From positions 1 to 26,803 of the IMG/VR virus record IMGVR_UViG_3300033141_002166: a stretch of DNA of 26,803 nt; one strand, written 5' to 3'. The DNA comes from a virus. The position numbers were made by a program, and so were the translations under genes. Under the pieces are notes generated by a model, which was not told the origin of the DNA, searched no databases, and worked only from the letters and a program-made list of their open reading frames with translations. Position 1 is the first letter of the stretch; each line of letters opens with the position of its first letter. Below are positions 1 to 6,068 of the stretch, piece by piece.

Positions 1-5
1 ATCTC

Positions 6-240
6 CACATGCCCTCCACATACATACACATGCCCCCCCCACAGAGCACGTGCTGTCACATGCGGGTCACGTGCTCTGCCTGGCTACACACATGCCTTCA
101 CATGCAGGCGGATGCAAGCACGAAACGGATGAGGAATCCGAAGCTAATACTAGGACGAACCCGAAGTCGAAACGGCCGTGCCAACACGTGCCTGCACACC
201 CGTGCGGGTACATCCCCCACCCCCACATGCGCCTACATGC
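6..240 (+). repeat. CACATGC iteron-like direct repeats
   Basis: CACATGC occurs at 6-12, 27-33, 57-63, 89-95, 99-105 and 224-230, with a TACATGC variant at 234-240 and an inverted GCATGTG at 473-479. A 7-mer is expected far less than once in this length by chance. The spacing (21, 30, 32, 10 and 125 bases) is irregular, so these look more like multiple protein-binding sites than a classical iteron array with helical phasing. Confidence 0.55.
42..78. repeat. Inverted repeat, 11-bp arms
   Basis: CAGAGCACGTG at 42-52 is the exact reverse complement of CACGTGCTCTG at 68-78. The 15-base loop contains one of the CACATGC words. Each arm contains CACGTG, which is itself palindromic. Confidence 0.6.
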
Positions 241-244
241 AAGA

Positions 245-295
245 GCCGGCTACCAGGTGTACCATAAAATATATGGTACACCTCTGGTGGCCGGC
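245..295. repeat. Long hairpin, 22-bp stem with small bulge
   Basis: GCCGGC at 245-250 pairs with 290-295. Residues 251-255 pair with 285-289 with one G.U. The perfect 11-bp arms GGTGTACCATA (256-266) and TATGGTACACC (272-282) close a 5-base AT loop, and two bases (283-284) bulge on the right arm. No T-run follows, so it is not a typical intrinsic terminator. Confidence 0.7.
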
Positions 296-309
296 TTATT
301 CGAACGGCC

Positions 310-329
310 GTAGGTATGCACATACCTAC
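310..329. repeat. Short palindrome, 9-bp arms
   Basis: GTAGGTATG (310-318) and CATACCTAC (321-329) are perfect reverse complements separated by two bases. This near-continuous palindrome is the size of a dimeric repressor operator. Confidence 0.6.
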
Positions 330-346
330 ACTACACATACCTATAC

Positions 347-414
347 GTGTGGGAGGAAACCGAAGCGTGAGTGTTACCTTCAGGTAACACGAACAATGAG
401 GTTTCCTCCCACAC
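347..414. repeat. Nested hairpin: 15-bp outer and 8-bp inner stem
   Basis: GTGTGGGAGGAAACC (347-361) is the exact reverse complement of 400-414. Inside it, GTGTTACC (371-378) pairs with GGTAACAC (383-390) across a TTCA tetraloop. The two stems are separated by symmetric 9-base internal loops (362-370 and 391-399). Two perfect nested stems with equal internal loops suggest selection for structure. Confidence 0.75.
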
Positions 415-428
415 ATACACACACACGG

Positions 429-471
429 CACACCACACGGGTGGCATGTAACATGACGGCCGTGTGGTGTG
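429..471. repeat. Nested hairpin: 12-bp outer and 5-bp inner stem
   Basis: CACACCACACGG (429-440) pairs perfectly with 460-471. The loop holds a second palindrome, CATGT (445-449) and ACATG (451-455). The outer right arm overlaps a CGGCCG at 457-462. Confidence 0.7.
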
Positions 472-501
472 GGCATGTGCGAGCTTGGCGAAGCACGTGC
501 C

Positions 502-530
502 GTCTATTATATACACAGTATATAATAGAC
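502..530. repeat. AT-rich perfect hairpin, 13-bp arms
   Basis: GTCTATTATATAC (502-514) and GTATATAATAGAC (518-530) are exact reverse complements around a 3-base loop. It is the only strongly AT-rich stem of the series, so it is a plausible DNA-unwinding or cruciform site. It contains TATAAT on the plus strand at 521-526. Confidence 0.7.
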
Positions 531-540
531 TAAGATACAG

Positions 541-912
541 ATGACATGGGACGACCGGCCGGAGTGCCGGTCGTGGCGAACACCTTCGCCTAAGAGATGT
601 CACCGAGAGGTTATACCCGGAACCCCCCTTGCAAACCCTTTCTCCTTTCTAGACGTTACCCCATCGCACCAACCCTATAAGGCAAGCAGGCAAGAACACC
701 ATAACCAGACAGATCCCAGGCAGGTAAACACCGTAGATTCGGCGCGTAATCAAAACAAAAACACTTGGAACAGGGGGAAAGAGCAAGAAAGCCTAAAATT
801 ATTTCAGATCCCCCCTCCTAGCATTAATCAGTACGGAAAGACAAAGGAAACGTGGTAAGATAAAAAGCATCAAACCAAAAAGGCAAACCAAAGACACCGA
901 AGGAGTCTCCTA
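541..912 (+). other. Probable untranslated leader; no supported gene
   Basis: A 105-codon frame (541-858) is open here. It has no Shine-Dalgarno sequence, is rich in Pro, Asn, Gln and Arg and resembles nothing I recognise, so I do not call it a gene. A 9-bp inverted repeat (551-559 with 566-574) sits at its left end. The right end (about 899-905, AAGGAG) is the ribosome binding site of the next gene. Confidence 0.4.
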
Positions 913-1872
913 ATGAGCAAAAGCGACAACGGGCAGGGGCCATCGACATCTCCCAAGGAAGAGAAGCAGGCCAAAGAGCAGACAGATGAGTCAAAAGAAC
1001 GGCCGAGCAACAACCCACCTCCTCCAAAAGTACAGAAAGAGAAGTGGTGGAAGGCAGGCGGTAAGGGCCAGGAGAAGAGTCACGAGTGGCAGCAGGGGCA
1101 GAGTGCCGAGTATGCTGGGGTGAACCTTCCAGAGCGTAAGCAACAAGACGAAAGCACAATAGACTGGTTAGCCAGGAGTTTAGGTAAGCCTAAGCACGAA
1201 GAGTTCGCTGAGATGACCAGGTGGGTGAGCAAAACCGCCCTAGAAGATAACATCACCGAGCATAATCTAAGATGGATAGAAAACGCACGGCCGATCCTGG
1301 ACAAAATAGACCAGTGGAAAATCAAGAACAGTGATCTGTTACAGATGAAGAGGACCATCCTACTCGTTGTTGCTGCTGATTACATGAACAAGCCCAGGCA
1401 CAAAGTATTCAAGCTAGACATCACCGCTACCGAGACCAGTTGGAAAAGGTGGATGACCATTCCAAGGATCAGGAGCGTATACGAAGAAATTTACAGCATG
1501 ATGGAAAGCGAGATCATGGCGCATGAGTTGGCAGAAGTGCGGAAGGCAACCAGGATCACGCGCATAAGTGCAGGACGGGCGGCAGAAGTCAGGACGCAGT
1601 TGTTAGAGCATCCAAACCCGTGGGTGCAACTGCAAGCTGCGAGAGACATCATGCAGGGCGCCGACAGGAGCACAGCCGCGAAAGGGCCAGTGAGCGTGAC
1701 ATTAAAAGGCGAGCTGAGCGAAGGGCAAATGGCACAGCTAATGGATCGGGCAACCAAAGAGCTAAACGGCTGGGACGAATTAGGCGCAGCACCAGGCACA
1801 GAAAACGGCCGTCCGGTCGTGATCCTAGACCAGACAAAAGTCAGCGACGATCAAGAACTCCCCGTCGAATAG
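913..1872 (+). CDS. Putative terminase small subunit
   Basis: The product has 319 residues. Residues 1-70 are a charged, low-complexity, probably disordered arm. The middle is helical, with a helix-turn-helix-like segment near residues 170-195 (ATETSWKRWMTIPRIRSVYE). Residues of about 205-250 (ELAEVRKATRITRISAGRAA, then LLEHPNPWVQLQAARDIMQG) match the pattern common after the DNA-binding part of phage small terminases, where a helical stretch ends in a 'NPxVQLxAAxxIL' type motif. It would recognise the packaging site and load TerL, which is about 6 kb downstream, an unusually large separation. The start is ATG 913 with AAGGAG eight bases upstream. It could instead be another DNA-binding regulator. 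Confidence 0.5.
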   Translation: MSKSDNGQGPSTSPKEEKQAKEQTDESKERPSNNPPPPKVQKEKWWKAGGKGQEKSHEWQQGQSAEYAGVNLPERKQQDESTIDWLARSLGKPKHEEFAEMTRWVSKTALEDNITEHNLRWIENARPILDKIDQWKIKNSDLLQMKRTILLVVAADYMNKPRHKVFKLDITATETSWKRWMTIPRIRSVYEEIYSMMESEIMAHELAEVRKATRITRISAGRAAEVRTQLLEHPNPWVQLQAARDIMQGADRSTAAKGPVSVTLKGELSEGQMAQLMDRATKELNGWDELGAAPGTENGRPVVILDQTKVSDDQELPVE

Positions 1873-1901
1873 TTGCGCAGTTCGGTTTCATCAGGTATAA
1901 T
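1873..1901 (+). promoter_or_regulatory. Sigma70-type promoter P1 (copy 1 of a duplicated promoter)
   Basis: TTGCGC (1873-1878), a 17-base spacer and a consensus TATAAT (1896-1901) are present. The stretch matches 3199-3227 at all but one position. The predicted start of transcription is about 1908-1909, which coincides with the ATG of the methyltransferase, so the mRNA is predicted to be leaderless. Confidence 0.8.
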
Positions 1902-1908
1902 CCTTCGT

Positions 1909-2424
1909 ATGCAACAACTAACCTATGGCAGTCTGTTTACAGGCATTGGAGGAATAGATGAAGGATTCGAGCGAGCAGGATTGGAGTGCAAATGGCAAGT
2001 AGAAAACGAAAGCTACTGCGTGAAAGTATTAGAGAAGCGATGGCCAGATGTAGAAAGGCATGAAGATGTCAGAAGAGTTGGGATACGAAACCTCGCGGCA
2101 GTTGACATTATATGCGGAGGATTTCCTTGCCAGCCACACAGTGTTGCCGGGAAGCGACAAGGCAAGGATGACGACCGCAACCTCTGGCCAGAATATCTCA
2201 GGATTATTAAAGAACTCAAGCCCACTTGGGTTATTGGTGAAAACGTGCCTGGGATCATCACGACCTATCTCGCGACAGTATTATCTAACCTGGAGAGTGC
2301 GGGTTATGAAGTCGCGACATTTAATCTTCCAGCTTTGGCCTTCGGAGCCGGGCATAGGCGAGAAAGAATCTTCATTGTGGCGCACACCGCAGGCATGGAA
2401 CGCCAGTCAGGGGCCAAAGAGTGA
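1909..2424 (+). CDS. DNA (cytosine-5) methyltransferase, N-terminal catalytic part
   Basis: The product has 171 residues from ATG 1909. An in-frame TTG at 1873 lies inside the promoter, so I reject it as the start. Clear C5-methyltransferase motifs appear in order: SLFTGIGG (residues 8-15, AdoMet binding), GGFPCQPHS (70-78, catalytic Cys74), GENVPGI (110-116) and GHRRERIFIVA (148-158). The target-recognition domain and the last motifs are absent because the frame stops at 2424, and they continue in the +1 frame (next entry). The pair is either a frameshift-inactivated gene, a sequencing error, a recoded gene or a genuine two-chain enzyme. The likely role is protection of phage DNA against host restriction. 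Confidence 0.85.
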   Translation: MQQLTYGSLFTGIGGIDEGFERAGLECKWQVENESYCVKVLEKRWPDVERHEDVRRVGIRNLAAVDIICGGFPCQPHSVAGKRQGKDDDRNLWPEYLRIIKELKPTWVIGENVPGIITTYLATVLSNLESAGYEVATFNLPALAFGAGHRRERIFIVAHTAGMERQSGAKE

Positions 2425-2890
2425 AGAGAAATACAGGCGAAGCATCGAGACAAACGAAAGCATGATCACCCTGGTGGATCAAGTAAAGCATGTTCCGAGG
2501 CTATGGCCTACGCCGGCGGCAAGAGACTGGAGAAGTCCAGGCTATAAAGCAAGCTACCATAAAAGGCGAGAGAAGCGGCAGCAGGCATTAAACGAAGAAG
2601 CCGCCTGGGGAGAAAAATCAGAAAAGCAAGGAGGCCAGTTAAATCCAGAATGGGTTGAGTGGCTCATGGGCTTTCCATCCGGGTGGACAGACATCGAGCG
2701 AGAAGGAAAGCTAGAATATCAAGCAGAAGAGGACGGAAGTTGGCCAGAAGAGCCAGACATCCCACGAGTAATCGGGCGAATACCGAACAGGGCCGCGAGA
2801 ATAAAAGCATTAGGCAACGCAGTCGTGCCGGTCGTCGCCGAGTTTATTGGGAGAGCGATCATAAGCGCAAGCGAAGGAGCAGACGAATGA
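2060..2890 (+). CDS. DNA (cytosine-5) methyltransferase, C-terminal part in the +1 frame
   Basis: This frame is open from ATG 2060 to TGA 2890, but only the part from about 2375 reads as methyltransferase. It begins LWRTPQAWNASQGP, continues through LWPTPAARDW and WLMGFPSGW, and ends in RIKALGNAVVP, the family's C-terminal motif. The first ~105 codons are the out-of-frame shadow of the catalytic part. If translated separately it could start at ATG 2066 (AAAGG seven bases upstream) or ATG 2462. If joined to the upstream gene, a single-base gain between about 2371 and 2384 would restore one protein of roughly 325 residues. The start given here is therefore nominal. Confidence 0.6.
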   Translation: MKMSEELGYETSRQLTLYAEDFLASHTVLPGSDKARMTTATSGQNISGLLKNSSPLGLLVKTCLGSSRPISRQYYLTWRVRVMKSRHLIFQLWPSEPGIGEKESSLWRTPQAWNASQGPKSEEKYRRSIETNESMITLVDQVKHVPRLWPTPAARDWRSPGYKASYHKRREKRQQALNEEAAWGEKSEKQGGQLNPEWVEWLMGFPSGWTDIEREGKLEYQAEEDGSWPEEPDIPRVIGRIPNRAARIKALGNAVVPVVAEFIGRAIISASEGADE

Positions 2891-3198
2891 GCAAACAAAA
2901 CGAGCGAGATCAGTGGGGAGGAAGATTAGTCGGGTACACAGCCAGAAAGAAAGGCGTAAAACTTCAGATCATCGAAGTCGAAGAGATCCGCGCCGACACC
3001 TGGAGCAGTCGGCGCAGTAAGAAAAGCAGAGAAATCATAGCCAGAGTCAAAGATCGAGTACGGGCGAAAGCGCATAGACGGCTAGAAAAGTATATCATCG
3101 GCGGGATTCTAAGTGACAACAAAATCACAGAGAAGCAGGGCTACATTGGAAGCAGAAGCGGTCCGCGAAGCTGGAGAGTGCAGCTAACCATCAGGTAA
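2887..3198 (+). CDS. Small basic protein of unknown function
   Basis: The 103-residue product starts at ATG 2887, whose ATGA overlaps the TGA of the methyltransferase C-terminal frame, implying translational coupling. It is very rich in Arg and Lys, particularly around residues 40-65 (WSSRRSKKSREIIARVKDRV), and has a beta-rich N-terminus and a positively charged C-terminus. That composition suggests nucleic-acid binding, but no family is recognised. The gene ends two bases before the start of the second promoter copy, so the P1 transcript may end or be handed over here. Confidence 0.65.
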   Translation: MSKQNERDQWGGRLVGYTARKKGVKLQIIEVEEIRADTWSSRRSKKSREIIARVKDRVRAKAHRRLEKYIIGGILSDNKITEKQGYIGSRSGPRSWRVQLTIR

Positions 3199-3227
3199 TT
3201 GCTCAGTTCGGTTTCATCAGGTATAAT
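3199..3227 (+). promoter_or_regulatory. Sigma70-type promoter P2 (copy 2 of the duplicated promoter)
   Basis: TTGCTC (3199-3204), a 17-base spacer and TATAAT (3222-3227) are present. The spacer is identical to that of P1 at 1873-1901. The predicted transcript starts near 3234 and reads the operon 3277-5882. Unlike P1 it leaves a ~43-base leader with a hairpin and a Shine-Dalgarno sequence. Confidence 0.8.
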
Positions 3228-3242
3228 TCATAGACAGTATAA

Positions 3243-3262
3243 CTCCTCCTGAGCAGGGGGAG
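3243..3262 (+). promoter_or_regulatory. 5' leader hairpin just after P2
   Basis: CTCCTCC (3243-3249) pairs with GGGGGAG (3256-3262), with one T.G pair, around a 6-base loop. It lies at the 5' end of the predicted P2 transcript and upstream of the separate ribosome binding site (AGGGGAAAG). It could stabilise the mRNA 5' end. No T-run follows, so it is not a terminator. Confidence 0.4.
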
Positions 3263-3276
3263 AAAGGGGAAAGCAA

Positions 3277-3528
3277 ATGAAAAAACAACAGCAACCGGCC
3301 TATCAAATAGATGTCTGTCATTATTGTGGTGCCAGCTATCATCCAATGCGGGTATACGTTAAAGAGCCATACCAAGAAAGGGGTAGAGCGAGGATCTACG
3401 TCTGCGATCTCAAAATCATCAGGGACGAGTGGGACGAAATCGTTCGAATCGAGCCAGTAACCGAGTGTCATGACAAAGCGACGGCCGAGGGGTGGAGCTA
3501 TTCCGAAGTATTAACACCGAGGAGGTAA
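3277..3528 (+). CDS. Small Cys-rich (zinc-ribbon-like) protein, unknown function
   Basis: The product has 83 residues. CHYCG near residues 14-18 forms one CxxC knuckle. A single Cys in YVCDLK (about 43-48) and another in ECHDKA (about 63-68) could complete a four-ligand zinc site, although their spacing is not that of a standard zinc ribbon. It is the first gene after promoter P2, with AGGGGAAAG a few bases before ATG 3277. Small zinc proteins of this kind are common in phage early operons, often as unassigned DNA- or protein-binding factors. No specific function can be given. Confidence 0.65.
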   Translation: MKKQQQPAYQIDVCHYCGASYHPMRVYVKEPYQERGRARIYVCDLKIIRDEWDEIVRIEPVTECHDKATAEGWSYSEVLTPRR

Positions 3529-3531
3529 GCG

Positions 3532-4026
3532 ATGAACGAAGCAAAAGCGAAAGCCGCCCTGATAGACGCGCTGCGAGAGATACAGAGTATTCGATATGCA
3601 CATCAAGCTGCCGTTAAATCATGGATGACAAGTCTAGACAGGCATGAACACACAGCAAAAGCGCAAGATGCAACAATAGCTAACCTGCGTGATGAACTCA
3701 TCGAAACCAAAAAAGAATTAGCGCACAGCTTAAAATGGGATGAGGCCGAAGCAAAAGCATACGAGCTGCAATATGCCGAGATGAAATCCGCGCATGAAGA
3801 GTTAGTAGAAGTCAAAGACGAGCTTCAATCAGCGCGTGATGAGTTTGAAAGCGTAAATATGGCTTTTGCATCTGCGCTAAATCGTCTATGGGAGGACTTG
3901 CTGCCAAAAAGCTATGGCGAATGGGACTACCCAAATCAAGCCTATAGATTTATCAAAGAAGAAGTAGAAAAACTTCGCGACGAATTACGCGAACTAAAAC
4001 AAGCTGTAGACGAAGGAGAACTGTAG
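3532..4026 (+). CDS. Coiled-coil protein, unknown function
   Basis: The 164-residue product starts at ATG 3532 behind GAGGAGG. Almost the whole chain is a charged helix with heptad-like spacing: IANLRDELIETKKELAHSLK, then VEVKDELQSARDEFE, then a C-terminal VEKLRDELRELKQAVD. A short non-helical insert around residues 123-140 (WEDLLPKSYGEWDYPNQAY) interrupts it. The stop codon overlaps the GTG start of the adenine methyltransferase (TAGTG), so the two are translationally coupled. No enzymatic motif is visible. It may be a structural or partner protein within the operon. Confidence 0.7.
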   Translation: MNEAKAKAALIDALREIQSIRYAHQAAVKSWMTSLDRHEHTAKAQDATIANLRDELIETKKELAHSLKWDEAEAKAYELQYAEMKSAHEELVEVKDELQSARDEFESVNMAFASALNRLWEDLLPKSYGEWDYPNQAYRFIKEEVEKLRDELRELKQAVDEGEL

Positions 4027-4751
4027 TGGATCAACAACACAGTCTCAACGCACATCAATTAATCAACCAGAGCAGCGGCAACGTAGAGTGGTACACGCCG
4101 CTGGACATCATCGAAGCCGTTAAGAAAGTATTCGGAGGAGAGATCGATCTAGATCCAGCCACCAGCCTGGAGGCAAACGCGAGGATCGGCGCGAGGCAGG
4201 CATATCTAGAGCCAGGCTGCCTAGAAGTACCCATCGAGTTAACCGCCAACAATCCAGCCGTAAGGTTCTACCGGCAGTATCGAGAGCAAGACGGACTGAG
4301 CAAAGAGTGGGAAGGGCGAGTCTGGTTAAACCCTCCATTCGGCCAGGCTGAGAGCGCCTGCAAGCTAGATGCAGACGGCAACTTCCGTTGTTACAAGAAA
4401 AAGTGTCAGAAGCGAGACTATCACATCGTACAAGATCGGCCGGGCATGATAGATTGGGCTGAGAAGATGGAACGAGAATATCTAATAGGGCGGGTTAAAG
4501 AAGGGCTGATGATCACCTTCGCGAGTGAGAGCACCGTATGGGGGAAAGTCCTATGCAGATATCCCAGGTGGAAACCAGATCAGCGAATCAACTACATTGA
4601 GGCTGGGACAGACAAGCCAGCCAACGGCGTGAGCAAAGAGAGCATGGTCACGTATTTCGGGCCTGCAGTAGACAAATTTGCCAGCATCTTCATAGCGCGA
4701 TTAGGCGGAAGCGTGGATATACCGTGGCGAGCAGAGAAGAGGAGCGAATGA
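4026..4751 (+). CDS. Phage DNA N6-adenine methyltransferase (Dam-type)
   Basis: The 241-residue product begins at GTG 4026. Hallmarks of the phage DNA N6-adenine methyltransferase family are present in order: EWYTP (residues 21-25), DLDPATS (41-47) and the catalytic LNPPFG (101-106, an NPPF variant of DPPY), followed by the substrate-side helix WAEKMEREY. A Cys-containing insert (residues of about 111-130, with CKLD, CYKKKC) follows the catalytic motif and may bind zinc. The enzyme would methylate adenine in phage DNA to evade restriction. It sits mid-operon, overlapping its neighbours at both ends (TAGTG and ATGA). Target specificity cannot be read from the sequence. Confidence 0.88.
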   Translation: MDQQHSLNAHQLINQSSGNVEWYTPLDIIEAVKKVFGGEIDLDPATSLEANARIGARQAYLEPGCLEVPIELTANNPAVRFYRQYREQDGLSKEWEGRVWLNPPFGQAESACKLDADGNFRCYKKKCQKRDYHIVQDRPGMIDWAEKMEREYLIGRVKEGLMITFASESTVWGKVLCRYPRWKPDQRINYIEAGTDKPANGVSKESMVTYFGPAVDKFASIFIARLGGSVDIPWRAEKRSE

Positions 4752-5281
4752 GCTATATGAGTTATACAACAATCATAAACATCTGGCCTGGAGAGAAAAT
4801 CGAAGAAGGAACAGAGCTAAGAAACTCCCATGGAGCCGCGCCAATCGTATGGAACGCGATGAACAAACGGTATCTTCATGGAAGAGATCACGGCTGGTTA
4901 AGCAGCGACATGAGAAACATATGGGATCTATGGGGAATCACAGCAGTACCGCTGCATCAGAGAGCCGTTATGGGCATGACCTTTGATCACGTCATCGTAC
5001 TGCGGGAAGATTACGGCCGGGCCGCGAAAGACATCCGACAGTTTCTAAAAGACTTTCCAGAAACATATACAGGCGTAAATCATTGGCCTGTCATAGCAGA
5101 GATGTACGAGGGAAACCCGGACGTGCCGGCCATCGGCATCTGGCAGACCAGCATAAGCGAGAACCCATACGAAGGGGAATGGGACGAGAAAGAAGAAAAA
5201 GAAGGCGAACCGCAGTGGGAGCTATTCTGGAGTTTATACGAGCATTTAGGACAGGAGAGCAAGGAGGCAATGACCGAATGA
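4748..5281 (+). CDS. Hypothetical protein, operon member
   Basis: The product has 177 residues from ATG 4748, which overlaps the preceding stop as ATGA. An upstream in-frame ATG at 4724 would lie inside the methyltransferase gene and has no better ribosome binding site. The N-terminal two thirds look globular and Trp-rich (WPGEKIEEG, WNAMNKRYL, WDLWGI), and residues of about 138-155 are very acidic (EGEWDEKEEKEGEPQWE). No signal peptide or membrane segment is seen and I recognise no family. Confidence 0.65.
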   Translation: MSYMSYTTIINIWPGEKIEEGTELRNSHGAAPIVWNAMNKRYLHGRDHGWLSSDMRNIWDLWGITAVPLHQRAVMGMTFDHVIVLREDYGRAAKDIRQFLKDFPETYTGVNHWPVIAEMYEGNPDVPAIGIWQTSISENPYEGEWDEKEEKEGEPQWELFWSLYEHLGQESKEAMTE

Positions 5282-5457
5282 GCGACACAAGAGAATGGAA
5301 AAGATTCATCCTCACAAAACTAGAGAAAGAAATTGAGGCCAGCAAAGACAAAGCGAAATCTTCCCGGAAAGCAGGAGATCGTGCGAGTGCCATCTTCAAC
5401 GAAGGACGGATAGCTGGATTGATCACAGCGGCCAGGCATATAGAGGGAAAACTATGA
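5278..5457 (+). CDS. Small helical protein, unknown
   Basis: The product has 59 residues, starting at ATG 5278 in an ATGA overlap with the previous stop. Its own stop overlaps the next start in the same way. It is strongly charged and helical (LTKLEKEIEASKDKAKSSRK, then FNEGRIAGLITAARHIEG). The overlapping organisation on both sides, rather than any homology, is the evidence that it is a real gene. Confidence 0.6.
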   Translation: MSDTREWKRFILTKLEKEIEASKDKAKSSRKAGDRASAIFNEGRIAGLITAARHIEGKL

Positions 5458-5657
5458 GCGAAAGCAGCAAGTTAGCAAGCGGCGCCATGAAAATCGAGTT
5501 AAGCCAATACGATATGGCGCAAGCAATAGAATATTGGTTAAACAAGCAAATATTAAAGCTAGAAGTAAGCGTCACAATGCTAACAAGGGAAAAGCAAAGC
5601 GTAAGTAGTAGTGCGACGTTCAGTGTAATCTTCGTCGAAAAGGAAGTGGAGCAGTAA
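5454..5657 (+). CDS. Small protein, unknown
   Basis: The product has 67 residues from ATG 5454, overlapping the preceding stop by four bases. It has an N-terminal helix (QYDMAQAIEYWLNKQILK, about residues 18-35) followed by beta-strand-like segments (VSVTMLT, SATFSVIFVEKEV). This helix-plus-strands layout is common in small phage regulators and inhibitors, but nothing specific can be assigned. Its stop abuts the next start. Confidence 0.6.
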   Translation: MSESSKLASGAMKIELSQYDMAQAIEYWLNKQILKLEVSVTMLTREKQSVSSSATFSVIFVEKEVEQ

Positions 5658-5882
5658 ATGAACGATAAATACGGAGCAATCCACAACGACAAGCCCAGGT
5701 TCCGAGCAATTCGGGAGTGGGGAAACAACTGGACCCTCTTAGATTTCAAGACCGGCATCCGAGTAATCGAAAAGAGTGGCAATCGGGCAGAAGTAGAAGA
5801 TAGCGCCGAGAAACTAAACAAGATAGCGGGAGATGAAGTAGTAGAAAAAGCGGAGATGCAGGCGATCATCAGGAGAGAATAG
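5658..5882 (+). CDS. Small protein, unknown; last gene of the P2 operon
   Basis: The 74-residue product starts at ATG 5658, immediately after the previous TAA, with GGAAGTGGAG as ribosome binding site. The N-terminal half has beta character (NWTLLDFKTGIRVIEKSG) and the C-terminal half is an acidic helix (AEVEDSAEKLNKIAGDEVVE). No family is recognised. The next promoter starts only three bases after its stop codon. Confidence 0.6.
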   Translation: MNDKYGAIHNDKPRFRAIREWGNNWTLLDFKTGIRVIEKSGNRAEVEDSAEKLNKIAGDEVVEKAEMQAIIRRE

Positions 5883-5884
5883 AG

Positions 5885-5912
5885 TTGCCTTATCCGTACA
5901 CTGTGGTACACT
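5885..5912 (+). promoter_or_regulatory. Promoter for the small RNA
   Basis: TTGCCT (5885-5890), a 16-base spacer and an extended -10 TGGTACACT (5904-5912) are present. The heptamer GTACACT occurs twice, at 5896-5902 and 5906-5912, ten bases apart and therefore on one helical face, which could be an operator over the -10. The predicted start is near 5919. Confidence 0.55.
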
Positions 5913-5918
5913 TGGTTT

Positions 5919-6052
5919 AATAACAAAAACGCCCCGGCACGTTGCTGAGACAACGAGACGGAGCTAACCCAAGAGCTAGTGCAAGTAGCAGAGGGGCTAA
6001 GCGAATAATAGCCTTTTAACTCCTTCCTAGCAATGGGAAGGAGTTTTTTTAT
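5919..6052 (+). ncRNA. Structured small RNA, unassigned
   Basis: There is no credible reading frame between a promoter and a strong terminator about 130 bases apart. The middle can fold into nested stems: GCCCC (5931-5935) with GGGGC (5993-5997), GCAC (5937-5940) with GTGC (5979-5982), GTTG (5941-5944) with CAAC (5951-5954), and AGCT (5962-5965) with AGCT (5974-5977), giving a closed multi-branch shape. It lacks a TpsiC arm and is not a tRNA. I could not match it to a known ribozyme or riboswitch. It may be a regulatory or packaging-related RNA. Confidence 0.55.
6018..6050 (+). terminator. Rho-independent terminator
   Basis: AACTCCTTCC (6018-6027) pairs perfectly with GGAAGGAGTT (6036-6045) around an 8-base loop. 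The stem runs into an uninterrupted T-run ending at 6050. It ends the small RNA and insulates the HNH/terminase region from the early operon. Confidence 0.9.
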
Positions 6053-6068
6053 GTATTGATCAAATAAC

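Larger units (their letters stand above)
1..540. other. Non-coding, hairpin- and iteron-rich region (candidate origin or control region)
   Basis: No convincing gene lies here. Open frames cross it on both strands, but they translate to low-complexity Cys/His/Thr-rich peptides without a ribosome binding site. It holds six CACATGC words in its first 230 bases and at least six perfect inverted repeats, listed separately. Iterons next to hairpins are a common arrangement in phage and plasmid replication origins and in repressor-binding control regions. No initiator gene is in the window to support either choice. Confidence 0.5.

Noticed and set aside
9-533. 174-codon plus-strand frame across the left region, with other frames on both strands
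   Set aside because: It crosses all the inverted repeats and CACATGC words and gives a His/Thr/Cys/Arg-rich low-complexity peptide with no ribosome binding site.
541-858. 105-codon frame before the small terminase
   Set aside because: There is no Shine-Dalgarno, the composition is unlike its neighbours and no motif is seen. The leader of the next gene is a simpler explanation.
1873-1908. TTG 1873 as start of the cytosine methyltransferase
   Set aside because: It is the -35 element of a near-perfect promoter whose -10 lies between it and ATG 1909, and the family normally begins just before the FTGIGG motif.
5931-5997. tRNA or a known ribozyme (twister, hammerhead)
   Set aside because: The pairing pattern lacks a TpsiC arm and a 7-bp acceptor stem. 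The short matches to ribozyme core words are not in the required arrangement.
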